DNA of 39,996 bases, from IMG/VR virus record IMGVR_UViG_3300047469_000393, positions 1 through 39,996 of that record. The stretch is one strand, 5' to 3'. This DNA comes from a virus. How positions within the stretch are numbered: the stretch's first letter is position 1; the number at the start of each line of letters is the position of its first letter. Below are positions 26,040-32,046 of the stretch, piece by piece. The notes beneath the pieces are model-generated. The model searched no databases. It saw only the letters and a list, made by a program, of their open reading frames with translations, and was not told where the DNA came from. The position numbers and the translations under genes were made by a program.

Positions 26040-27348
26040 AGGCCATGTCCGTGAAGCGCATCGTCTCGGCCAGCCACGCGGCACGGACTACGCCAGTCGG
26101 GCCGTGACGGTTCTTCTCGACACTCAGGATTGCCTCTGCCTGATCCGCCGAGTCGTCGTGCACACCAGGGCGGTACAGGGTGATGATCTGGTCCGCTTCC
26201 TTCTCGATTTCTGACGAGTCGGAGATATCGCCCATGCCGGGCTGCTTGTCTTCGCGGGTATCGACGTGGCGACCGACCTGAGCCAAAGCGACGACCGGGA
26301 TGTCCAGATCGCGGGCTAGGTTCTTCAGGCCACGCACAACCTCCCCTACCCGCTCATGCTTTGGCGTGCGCTTGTCGGCGTTGCTGGCCTCGATGCGCTG
26401 GACGTAATCGACCAACAGAATCTTGATGCCGTTCTGCTGCTTCCACTTCCGGGCCATGCGAGCTACGTCGGCGATGGACGGTGCGCTGCGGTCGTAAATC
26501 AGGCAGGTACGTTCGATCAGGCGGCCCACGGACAAATCCAGCTTTCGGAGGTCGTCGGTGTCAAAACTGCCGTTACGCATCCGCTCGGCCGGAACGTGGG
26601 AGTCGATGGACATCACGCGGGCCGCAACCTGCTGGGCTGGCTGCTCGGCGGAAATAATCCCGCACGGCACGCCAGCGGACAGGGCAAAGTTAAGCAGGAG
26701 GGCCGTCTTACCCATCGCCGGGCGGGCAGCAACCACCACCAAATCGGAGTCGTGCCAGCCACCTAAAACCTTGTCCAGGCGAGCGAGGCCGGTGGAGATT
26801 CCCGGCACTTTTCCACCGAGTGCCTTCGCACGCTCGGCCTCCTGATACGCAAGGGTCATCGCCTGCCGCAGAGTGAACTCTGCGCGTGACTCGACCTTCT
26901 GCATCGACATCAGGCCAGCGATAGCCCCGTCAAGCAGCGCAGGAGCCTCACTGTCGGACGCGTAGGCATCGACTGATAGGGACGTAGCCAGATCGATCAG
27001 GGAGCGCCGTACGGCCTTCTCACGGACGATCTGCGAATAGGCCGCAAGGTTAGCCGACGACGGGGTGTTGTTCGCTAGGTCGTAGAGGTACGACGAGCCG
27101 CCCATCATGTCGGCGAAACCGTTCGTGTCCATCCAGTCGCCGAGTGTCACGGCGTCACACGGTTGCCCACGGCCGGACAGTTCCAACATGGCCCGGTAGA
27201 TAAGCTGGTGATCGCGGCGGTAGAAGTCCGCCTGCGTCAGACGTTCGGCCACCGTCTCAATCTTCTCCGGCGAGAGCATCAGTCCACCGAGTACTGCCTG
27301 CTCCGCGTCGATGGAATGCGGGGGTACGCGGGCAAAGGTATCGGTCAT
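26026..27348 (-). CDS. dnaB: replicative DNA helicase DnaB
   Basis: 440 residues, ATG overlapping the initiator stop, TGA stop, no TAG. N-terminal domain PPHSIDAEQAVLGGLML and FYRRDHQLIYRAML. RecA core: Walker A VAARPAMGKTALLLNFAL, Walker B with KILLVDYVQRIEA, then DLDIPVVALAQVGRHVDTR and the H4/arginine finger region. Length is close to E. coli DnaB (471). It is a self-sufficient hexameric helicase, so the phage needs no P-type loader to bring in host DnaB, though an O-like initiator lies beside it. Confidence 0.94.
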   Translation of the reverse strand: MTDTFARVPPHSIDAEQAVLGGLMLSPEKIETVAERLTQADFYRRDHQLIYRAMLELSGRGQPCDAVTLGDWMDTNGFADMMGGSSYLYDLANNTPSSANLAAYSQIVREKAVRRSLIDLATSLSVDAYASDSEAPALLDGAIAGLMSMQKVESRAEFTLRQAMTLAYQEAERAKALGGKVPGISTGLARLDKVLGGWHDSDLVVVAARPAMGKTALLLNFALSAGVPCGIISAEQPAQQVAARVMSIDSHVPAERMRNGSFDTDDLRKLDLSVGRLIERTCLIYDRSAPSIADVARMARKWKQQNGIKILLVDYVQRIEASNADKRTPKHERVGEVVRGLKNLARDLDIPVVALAQVGRHVDTREDKQPGMGDISDSSEIEKEADQIITLYRPGVHDDSADQAEAILSVEKNRHGPTGVVRAAWLAETMRFTDMAYDNR

Positions 27349-28058
27349 ACGCCGAGCTCCTTGCGGGTCTTTCGAATGGGCGTTACCGATGCAGATGGCG
27401 ACGCCTTGGACAGCCAGCCATTGATGAACTTCGTTACGCCGCGACGGGTCTTCCGGTTAGACGGGTTGGCGACTAGCCATATCCGCATCTTCGTCAGTTC
27501 GGCAACAAGGTCGATTTTCGGGTAGGCGTTGCGGCACTCGGCGGCGAACTCGGAGGACACCTCAAATTCCGATCCGTCATCTAGAACTAAGAGCGGATAT
27601 AGAGATGGAGATGGAGATGGAGATGGAGTGTTAGATAACGGTTCCGAAACGGTTCCAAAAAAAGTTTCTCCATCACTTAATCCGTTCCAAAAAGCGGCTA
27701 CCTGGGGCTTAAAGGCAACGGCCTGAGGAATGGCCTCCACAGCCTTGAGGATGGCTTTCTTGATGTTCGGGTTGTCCGGCTTGTTCCATTCGCCGAACTT
27801 GCATACCCACACCCATGACGTGCTCTCGTGACGCACGGAAAAGCCAGAGTTTGAAAGGGTTTCGAAACCGTTACGCAACCGTTCCGAATCCCATCCGAGG
27901 TCGTCACAGGCATAAGCGTCCGGGAGGCGAAAGGCCCCCGAAGCATTCGTGTGTGGCGAAGTCAGGAGATAGAGCGCCAGAAGCTTCGCATCAGCACTCA
28001 GGGACTTCAGCGTATCGCTGGCCCAGAATGCCGTGTGTACCTTTCCGTAATCGCGCAT
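27345..28058 (-). CDS. O-like replication initiator with internal repeat region
   Basis: 237 residues, TGA stop. N-terminal winged-helix-like part: HTAFWASDTLKSLSADAKLL and YLLTSPHTNASGAFRLPDAY. The centre is a low-complexity SPSPSPS linker. The C-terminus (VAELTKMRIWLVANPSNRKT, then RRGVTKFINGWL) is the DnaT/helicase-partner type helix set. It is immediately upstream of dnaB, like lambda O before P. It would bind origin repeats within its own gene and bring the helicase. Confidence 0.78.
   Translation of the reverse strand: MRDYGKVHTAFWASDTLKSLSADAKLLALYLLTSPHTNASGAFRLPDAYACDDLGWDSERLRNGFETLSNSGFSVRHESTSWVWVCKFGEWNKPDNPNIKKAILKAVEAIPQAVAFKPQVAAFWNGLSDGETFFGTVSEPLSNTPSPSPSPSLYPLLVLDDGSEFEVSSEFAAECRNAYPKIDLVAELTKMRIWLVANPSNRKTRRGVTKFINGWLSKASPSASVTPIRKTRKELGV
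27602..27688. repeat. candidate replication origin repeats inside the initiator gene
   Basis: Four tandem hexamers (GAGATG) run from 27,602 to about 27,629. Next come AACGGTTCC at 27637-27645 and 27648-27656 (11 bp apart) and CCGTTCC at 27682-27688, separated by A-rich stretches. Related GTTAC/CCGTTCC copies occur again near 27,864-27,886. Iteron-like repeats next to AT-rich DNA within the initiator gene are how lambda's origin is built. That it is an origin is an inference. Confidence 0.55.
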
Positions 28059-28121
28059 TGACCACCTACCGTTGATGCTGTGTTGACACTGGGATTGCTT
28101 TACTTACGGACGCTGGGGGAG

Positions 28122-28682
28122 CTATGCGGCTGATTTACGGCGAGCCCGAAAGACGTATCCTTCCTTGATGTTTTCGCTGGACGTGCAGATGTGGACATTC
28201 CAAAACACGTACGGGCCGTCATCGTTGTTTCGGCCCATCACGTAGCCGTCTCCCCTGCCCCTTTCGGAAAGGTGCCCGGAATCGACCCAGACCTGGTGCC
28301 ATTCCGGGTAGTTGAACTGCCAGGGGATTGAGCGGCGGATGGCGTTGCGCCTCTGCATCGAGTACTTCTTGGAGAGGGCGCCCTTGTTCCACGGAGTAAG
28401 CCCCTCATTCAGAGCCACCACGGTCGCGTAGTCACAGCCGAACATCGCGGCGCACCGAGCATCCCTAGCTGCTGCGGACTGCTCCTCTCGTTCAGCCTTG
28501 CGCTTAGCACCCCGGATTCTCTTGCCGCCATGCTTCCCGTTGAAGCCGTGGCGTCCGACTAGCTGCCTGACGCGCTCTCGGGTAATTCCATAGAGAGCTC
28601 CGATTTCGTCTAGCGTCGACCCATCCGCGTACAACTCGCACATGTTGGCTTCGCGCTGAATATTTCTTGCTGTCGAGTTCAT
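28122..28682 (-). CDS. HTH protein, sigma-region-4-like N-terminus, TAG stop
   Basis: 186 residues to TAG, which is followed by five codons and TAA. The N-terminal HTH is like sigma factor region 4 (STLDEIGALYGITRERVRQL). The second half, IPWQFNYPEWHQVWVDSGHL, GDGYVMGRNNDDGPYVFWNV and ICTSSENIKEG, belongs to a phage family with a 'M-x-R-x-x-D-x-GPY' motif often fused to HTH or HNH parts. Early, cII-like position suggests a regulator. Suppression of its TAG would add just six residues (QLPQRP). Confidence 0.6.
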   Translation of the reverse strand: MNSTARNIQREANMCELYADGSTLDEIGALYGITRERVRQLVGRHGFNGKHGGKRIRGAKRKAEREEQSAAARDARCAAMFGCDYATVVALNEGLTPWNKGALSKKYSMQRRNAIRRSIPWQFNYPEWHQVWVDSGHLSERGRGDGYVMGRNNDDGPYVFWNVHICTSSENIKEGYVFRARRKSAA

Positions 28683-29050
28683 TACGCTGCCCTCGCCTTC
28701 AACTCCGCGTTCTCGGCCTCAAGGCGGGCCATGCGTTCTTCAGGAGACTCGCTGCGCTGCACGAGATCCATGCCGCAGGCGTGAGCAACCCACTGCGACC
28801 AGCCCCAGTTACCGACTGCATGGGCAAACGCCACCGACTTGTCGGCAGGCATGTGGGCGTTGCCGCAGATGATTCGCGCAAGCTGAGATGGCTCGATGCC
28901 GACAGTTCCAGCTACCTGCCGCTGGGTCTTGTGGCCGTAGCGAATCGCCAGGAGAACGGCTTCGCCAGAGGTTCGGCAAAGGCTCACTAGGTGGGCCGGT
29001 ACACGCTCTGGCTTCTTCACTGCGCCCATCAATGACAATTCGCGTTGCAT
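28682..29050 (-). CDS. HTH regulator, cII position
   Basis: 122 residues, TAA stop overlapping the next ATG. A DNA-binding helix-turn-helix is visible (TQRQVAGTVGIEPSQLARII), followed by a helical acidic-basic tail (EERMARLEAENAELKARAA) of leucine-zipper type. It is the first gene after cro and the tR1-like terminator, the position of lambda cII. Function as CII is inferred. The start with the longer N-terminus is chosen; the nearby alternative is seven codons in. Confidence 0.62.
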   Translation of the reverse strand: MQRELSLMGAVKKPERVPAHLVSLCRTSGEAVLLAIRYGHKTQRQVAGTVGIEPSQLARIICGNAHMPADKSVAFAHAVGNWGWSQWVAHACGMDLVQRSESPEERMARLEAENAELKARAA

Positions 29051-29085
29051 GGTGTGGTCTCGTGTAGACGGTTGGATTCGGGGTG

Positions 29086-29113
29086 AAATAAAAGCCGAGG
29101 GGATAGCCCCGGC
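29086..29113 (-). terminator. tR1-like intrinsic terminator after cro
   Basis: On the minus strand the bases just after the cro TAA form GCCGGGG-CTAT-CCCC(T)CGGC, a seven-pair stem with one bulged T, followed by TTTTATTT. It lies directly between cro and the next gene, like lambda tR1. Passage by antitermination or a leaky end is expected but no N-like gene is recognised. Confidence 0.72.
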
Positions 29114-29299
29114 TTACTGAGAGAGAAATTCTTTGGGCATACGGCTGATAAGGACCAACACGTACTTAGAGGGGAGCGGACCTTCAGGGAGCTTCTGGAC
29201 GGCCTGACGGCTCACACATACAAAGCGAGCGAGGCTCGACTGGTTGCCCCCGAAGGCGGCTAGTGCCTCGGCCTTCGTGATAGATGGAATGCTGGTCAT
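29114..29299 (-). CDS. cro: Cro-like repressor
   Basis: 61 residues, ATG 29299, TAA stop. A single HTH: KAEALAAFGGNQSSLARFVC, then SRQAVQKLPEGPLPSKYVLV, the small Cro/YdaS shape. It is divergent to the repressor gene, and its promoter is overlapped by operators O2 and O3. The likely transcription start coincides with the ATG, so the message may be leaderless, as no Shine-Dalgarno is present. Confidence 0.85.
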   Translation of the reverse strand: MTSIPSITKAEALAAFGGNQSSLARFVCVSRQAVQKLPEGPLPSKYVLVLISRMPKEFLSQ

Positions 29300-29305
29300 G
29301 GGGCT

Positions 29306-29334
29306 AGTATCGCAAAGGAGACTACTGGTGTCAA
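29306..29334 (-). promoter_or_regulatory. leftward early promoter (PR-like)
   Basis: Minus-strand -35 TTGACA (29329-29334), 17 base spacer, -10 GATACT (29306-29311). The predicted start is about 7 bases downstream, at or near the cro ATG (29299). The -35 shares its bases with operator O2. The rightward promoter at 30338 has the same hexamers and spacer length, and a similar spacer sequence (GTCTC-x-TTTGC). Confidence 0.85.
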
Positions 29335-29345
29335 CCACAGTTGCC
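29330..29345. promoter_or_regulatory. operator O2
   Basis: GTCAAC-CACA-GTTGCC: a 16 bp near-palindrome with one mismatch, overlapping the cro promoter -35 in the same geometry as O1 at the rightward promoter. Binding by the repressor would block cro transcription. Confidence 0.7.
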
Positions 29346-29353
29346 CCGCCTTC

Positions 29354-29369
29354 AACAACAATAGTTGCC
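29354..29369. promoter_or_regulatory. operator O3
   Basis: AACAAC-AATA-GTTGCC: imperfect copy of the same 16 bp element, ending immediately before the repressor ATG, 24 bp from O2 centre to centre. It would cover the repressor's own weak promoter (candidate -10 AACAAT at 29357), allowing negative self-control by Cro or repressor. Confidence 0.6.
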
Positions 29370-29900
29370 ATGAATACGACGGGCGAACGACTTAGAGCGA
29401 CACGAGAGCGTGCTGGTGAGAGCCAGGACGATGCGGCTAGAGCAGCAGGCGTGAAGAAACAGGCGATATCCAAGATCGAGCTGGATCACACCGTGGATCC
29501 GGGGGCCAGAACGATGTCCCGCCTTGCCAGGCACTACGGCGTCAGCGTGGAATGGCTACTCGATGGTGCGGATTCACCCTCGATCTCATTGGGGTCTGAG
29601 ACAATGAGACTTATCCCGGCTAAGGTCGCTGAAACGGCCAAGGCACTACGGAAGCATTACGAGAGACGGAATCTCGTCTTCAACATAGAGTCTGAGCCGG
29701 AACGATTTGTGCTTGCCTATGCGGCACGTACGGAGTTGCCCTCGGAGCCGACGGAGGACAACTTGATCGAGTTCGGCAGCAAGCTAGAGGCGATTGCGCC
29801 TCTGTCGGAGGGACGAGGGGATGGACGAGCGAATGGTGTGCCGGCTGATGGCAAAGCTGGAGGAAATGTGGCCGGAGGACGGTCCAGCAATAAGGCCTAA
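29370..29900 (+). CDS. cI: CI-like lysogenic repressor without a visible S24 peptidase domain
   Basis: 176 residues, ATG 29370, TAA stop. N-terminal HTH_3: LRATRERAGESQDDAARAAG, then VKKQAISKIELDHTVDPGA and RHYGVSVEWLLDGA. The rest differs from LexA/CI peptidases: no Ala-Gly cleavage site or Ser/Lys dyad is evident, and the last 30 residues are low-complexity. Induction may therefore not proceed by RecA-stimulated self-cleavage. It represses PR-like and PL-like promoters through O1-O3. Confidence 0.82.
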   Translation: MNTTGERLRATRERAGESQDDAARAAGVKKQAISKIELDHTVDPGARTMSRLARHYGVSVEWLLDGADSPSISLGSETMRLIPAKVAETAKALRKHYERRNLVFNIESEPERFVLAYAARTELPSEPTEDNLIEFGSKLEAIAPLSEGRGDGRANGVPADGKAGGNVAGGRSSNKA

Positions 29901-30024
29901 CCTGCGACTGGTTGGGCAGGGGGACGATCAGCCTGCCTTGCAGGCAAGGGCCTGGCGGACGCGGCGACCGCTTCCAGGCTCCCATCGAGCCGCACGGACA
30001 AGCCTTGGGGAGGAAGTGGCATGA
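29821..30024 (+). CDS. small ORF between repressor and lipoprotein
   Basis: 67 residues, ATG 29821 with GAGGGACGAGGGG upstream, TGA overlapping the lipoprotein start (ATGA). The first half overlaps the repressor 3' end out of frame: RMVCRLMAKLEEMWPEDGP. The coupling suggests expression as part of the repressor operon. The rest is Arg-rich. Function unknown. Confidence 0.42.
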   Translation: MDERMVCRLMAKLEEMWPEDGPAIRPNLRLVGQGDDQPALQARAWRTRRPLPGSHRAARTSLGEEVA

Positions 30025-30257
30025 CCAGGAATATCTACCCGCCATTAGTCGTAATTTTGACAATGCTTGGCGGGTGCTCGACAGCTCACTCCATCAAGGG
30101 GTCTAGCGGAGAGTCCGTCGTCATGATTGAGTGCGGCGCCGCTACATCGTTTTCGATCTGCTACGACCGGGCCGCCAAGGAATGCCCGAATGGGTACAGG
30201 ACGGTGGATGAAGAGCCGGGGTTTAATCGAAAGACACTTAAGGTGTCCTGCAACTAG
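30021..30257 (+). CDS. lysogeny-operon lipoprotein, TAG stop
   Basis: 78 residues, ATG 30021 with AGGA ahead, ending in TAG just before a strong terminator. The signal has lipobox MLGGC (Cys19). The mature part has several Cys (IECGAATSFSICYDRA, AKECPNGY, KVSC) that could form disulphides. It is co-directional with the repressor, between it and the early promoter, the place of lambda rexAB. It could alter the host envelope or exclude other phages. It reads naturally to the TAG, with no TAA nearby. Confidence 0.72.
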   Translation: MTRNIYPPLVVILTMLGGCSTAHSIKGSSGESVVMIECGAATSFSICYDRAAKECPNGYRTVDEEPGFNRKTLKVSCN

Positions 30258-30281
30258 ACCCCACCAATAAGCAACGCCACG

Positions 30282-30307
30282 AAGCCCGCCTTGAGCGGGC
30301 TTTTTGT
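30282..30307 (+). terminator. intrinsic terminator of the repressor operon
   Basis: AAGCCCGC-CTTGA-GCGGGCTT, an eight-pair stem followed by a T run (TTTTTGTT). It closes the repressor/lipoprotein transcript 25 bases after the TAG and prevents readthrough into the rightward early promoter. Confidence 0.88.
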
Positions 30308-30326
30308 TGGGTAGGAAAAATTCCTA

Positions 30327-30342
30327 GTCAACTCTTGTTGAC
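30327..30342. promoter_or_regulatory. operator O1 (perfect palindrome)
   Basis: GTCAAC-TCTT-GTTGAC: a perfect 6-4-6 palindrome. Its right arm contains most of the -35 hexamer of the rightward early promoter. It shares its arms with O2 and O3 (consensus GTCAAC-N4-GTTGMC). A lambda oL counterpart. Confidence 0.82.
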
Positions 30343-30366
30343 AGCCGAAGTCTCTTTTGCGATACT
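30338..30366 (+). promoter_or_regulatory. rightward early promoter (PL-like)
   Basis: -35 TTGACA (30338-30343), 17 bases (GCCGAAGTCTCTTTTGC), -10 GATACT (30361-30366). The start would be near 30,373, about 30 bases before the first gene. Same hexamers and spacing as the leftward promoter, so both should be repressed and released together. Confidence 0.88.
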
Positions 30367-30403
30367 TTCTCCCAAGCCAGAAAGCGGCGAGCGGAGACAG
30401 ATC

Positions 30404-30604
30404 ATGCAGGACCAAGTGTGGGGTTCCGAGGCCATCCAGATCGACGCAGACACATGTGTCGATGTGAAAGCCAACAGCCAGGGCGTCGTCCTCGGCCAGC
30501 TTGGCGGGGTCTGGTTCCACGACCTGCATATCTCTCCGGCTCAAGCAAAACAGATCGCCAACGCCCTGATCCAAGGCGCCAACGAATCTCTCGCCGCTAA
30601 CTGA
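30404..30604 (+). CDS. first gene of the rightward early operon, hypothetical
   Basis: 66 residues, ATG 30404 with GGAGA upstream, TGA stop. Reads DQVWGSEAIQIDADTCVDVK and VVLGQLGGVWFHDLHISPAQ, ending ALIQGANESLAA. A small alpha/beta protein. First-expressed genes in this slot are often host-takeover or antitermination factors, but nothing identifies it. Confidence 0.62.
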   Translation: MQDQVWGSEAIQIDADTCVDVKANSQGVVLGQLGGVWFHDLHISPAQAKQIANALIQGANESLAAN

Positions 30605-30656
30605 CACCACACGCCGCCCACCCCGCCACTCTCGGCGAAGCGGCTAGGAGACTCAG

Positions 30657-30803
30657 ATGAAGACCTTCCCGACTCTCGACCAGGCTGCTGACTACGCCGA
30701 CAACTGCGAGGCACGCGGCCTCGATGTGGAAATCGTCCCGGCTGCTGACGGCTACCGCGTCCAGCGCTACGAATCCGATTCCATCGTGTATCTGGCGTAC
30801 TGA
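30657..30803 (+). CDS. small hypothetical
   Basis: 48 residues, ATG 30657 after AGGAGACTCAG, TGA stop. Reads FPTLDQAADYADNCEARGLD and VEIVPAADGYRVQRY, a small fold of helix plus strands. Unknown function. Confidence 0.58.
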   Translation: MKTFPTLDQAADYADNCEARGLDVEIVPAADGYRVQRYESDSIVYLAY

Positions 30804-30805
30804 CC

Positions 30806-31048
30806 ATGACCCTCATCACCGGTCACGAAATCTTCGACACCGCGATTGAGTACGTCGTCGAAGCCAACGCTTCCGCTGCTCGCAAGTGGGCATACGGGAA
30901 CGCACAGAAGAACGCGACGCTTCGTTTGCTTGAGACGGCCAAGGTCATCCGCGATTCGATGTCCGTGGCAGACCAGCCCTCCCTCCATGCTCGTCTTCGC
31001 AGTGATATCGAGGGACTCATCCGACTCGGTTTGGAGACCACGCCATGA
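30806..31048 (+). CDS. small hypothetical
   Basis: 80 residues, ATG two bases after the previous stop, TGA. Helical: GHEIFDTAIEYVVEANASAA and NATLRLLETAKVIRDS. No family recognised. Confidence 0.55.
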   Translation: MTLITGHEIFDTAIEYVVEANASAARKWAYGNAQKNATLRLLETAKVIRDSMSVADQPSLHARLRSDIEGLIRLGLETTP

Positions 31049-31209
31049 GCGCACAGATCATCCAGTTTCCGATCCACACCCTCCGCATCTGCCGGATGCG
31101 TAACGGCTCCATGGAGTACCGGACGATTCCGGGCATCTGGACCGATTGCCCGCGTGGCTGGTCGGTGGTGTGCAAGAGGGTATCGACGCACAAGGGATTG
31201 GTGGCATGA
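31045..31209 (+). CDS. small hypothetical
   Basis: 54 residues, ATG 31045 inside the previous TGA, TGA stop. Reads QIIQFPIHTLRICRMRNGSM and DCPRGWSVVCKRVS. Beta-rich, with three Cys. Function unknown. Confidence 0.52.
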   Translation: MSAQIIQFPIHTLRICRMRNGSMEYRTIPGIWTDCPRGWSVVCKRVSTHKGLVA

Positions 31210-31634
31210 AGAAGAAGTCCAAGCCCATCAGTGATTACAAGATCGGGGACTTCCTGTACCGCTACGTAGAAGCGGCTGGAACGTTCAAGTACATCATTAC
31301 CGGAATACGGTCTTACGAGGGCGAAACGCAGCTTGAGGTCGAGTGCCAGACGTGCTCGCACGGCTACAAGTGCCGCCTTCTTCTGGCTCGCGATGATTTT
31401 GATCACATAGTCCACGTTCACCTGCTGAACGACGACGAGGATTCGTCTCAGGCCATGTGGCACACGAACAGTGGCCTGTACTTCGTGCCGACACCAGAGG
31501 AAGCGAAGAAGCAGGGAATCGCCAAACTCATCGCCTGGAACGAAGGTCGAGTGCGTGATGCGGAAGCCTCCCTATCGGCCGCGAAGAAGCGTTTGCAGGA
31601 ACTCAAGGTTCTCTTTGAAGGAGTGCAGCCATGA
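31206..31634 (+). CDS. hypothetical with zinc-site-like Cys pair and C-terminal coiled coil
   Basis: 142 residues, ATG 31206, TGA stop. Text includes DYKIGDFLYRYVEAAGTFKY, a Cys pair CQTCSHGYKC, and the C-terminal helix RVRDAEASLSAAKKRLQELK. Probably nucleic-acid or protein binding, not identified. Confidence 0.58.
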   Translation: MKKKSKPISDYKIGDFLYRYVEAAGTFKYIITGIRSYEGETQLEVECQTCSHGYKCRLLLARDDFDHIVHVHLLNDDEDSSQAMWHTNSGLYFVPTPEEAKKQGIAKLIAWNEGRVRDAEASLSAAKKRLQELKVLFEGVQP

Positions 31635-31957
31635 GCGCCCAGCCCGACTACGCAAGCTGGGCCGTCGCTCAGTATCTAGAGCAGCAGGCCGAAGCAGAGG
31701 CCGAACGTGATCGCCTCAACAAGCAGATCGCCACGGAACTTCGCAGCCGCGAGACGTGGGAACTGGGGATGTCTGAGGCCAGCATCGAACAGCCGGGCCG
31801 TCCCAATCCGATCCTCGACGCGCTGATCTCCGGCGACGAACTGGAAGCGGGCCGACTGATCCGGAACTACATCACCACGGTCTACGCGAAAGACCAGGCC
31901 GAGGTTGCCATCCACCGACAGGACGAGGACGCGGCTAATGACTTCGCTATCGGTTAG
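31631..31957 (+). CDS. hypothetical with TAG stop and later TAA
   Basis: 108 residues to TAG (31955-31957), followed by six sense codons and TAA (to 31978), so suppression would add seven residues. Helical: SWAVAQYLEQQAEAEAERDR, DALISGDELEAGRL. The next small gene begins inside it (31938). Function unknown. Confidence 0.58.
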   Translation: MSAQPDYASWAVAQYLEQQAEAEAERDRLNKQIATELRSRETWELGMSEASIEQPGRPNPILDALISGDELEAGRLIRNYITTVYAKDQAEVAIHRQDEDAANDFAIG

Positions 31958-32042
31958 CTACTGGAAGGGTCCGGCTAAGGCTTGCGGTATCGCGCTGTCG
32001 ATTGACCTCGCTGTCTATCTCATTCTTCATCACTTCGGATAA
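31938..32042 (+). CDS. 34-residue membrane peptide
   Basis: ATG 31938 to TAA 32042, overlapping the previous gene in another frame. A basic start (VSYWKGPAKACG) is followed by one membrane helix, IALSIDLAVYLILHHF. Function unknown. Confidence 0.45.
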   Translation: MTSLSVSYWKGPAKACGIALSIDLAVYLILHHFG

Positions 32043-32046
32043 TCCC

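Noticed and set aside
28083-28111. Promoter at TTGACA before the initiator gene
   Set aside because: The -35 match is present on the plus strand, but the 17-base spacing lands on ACGGAC, which is not a -10, and no plus-strand gene follows.
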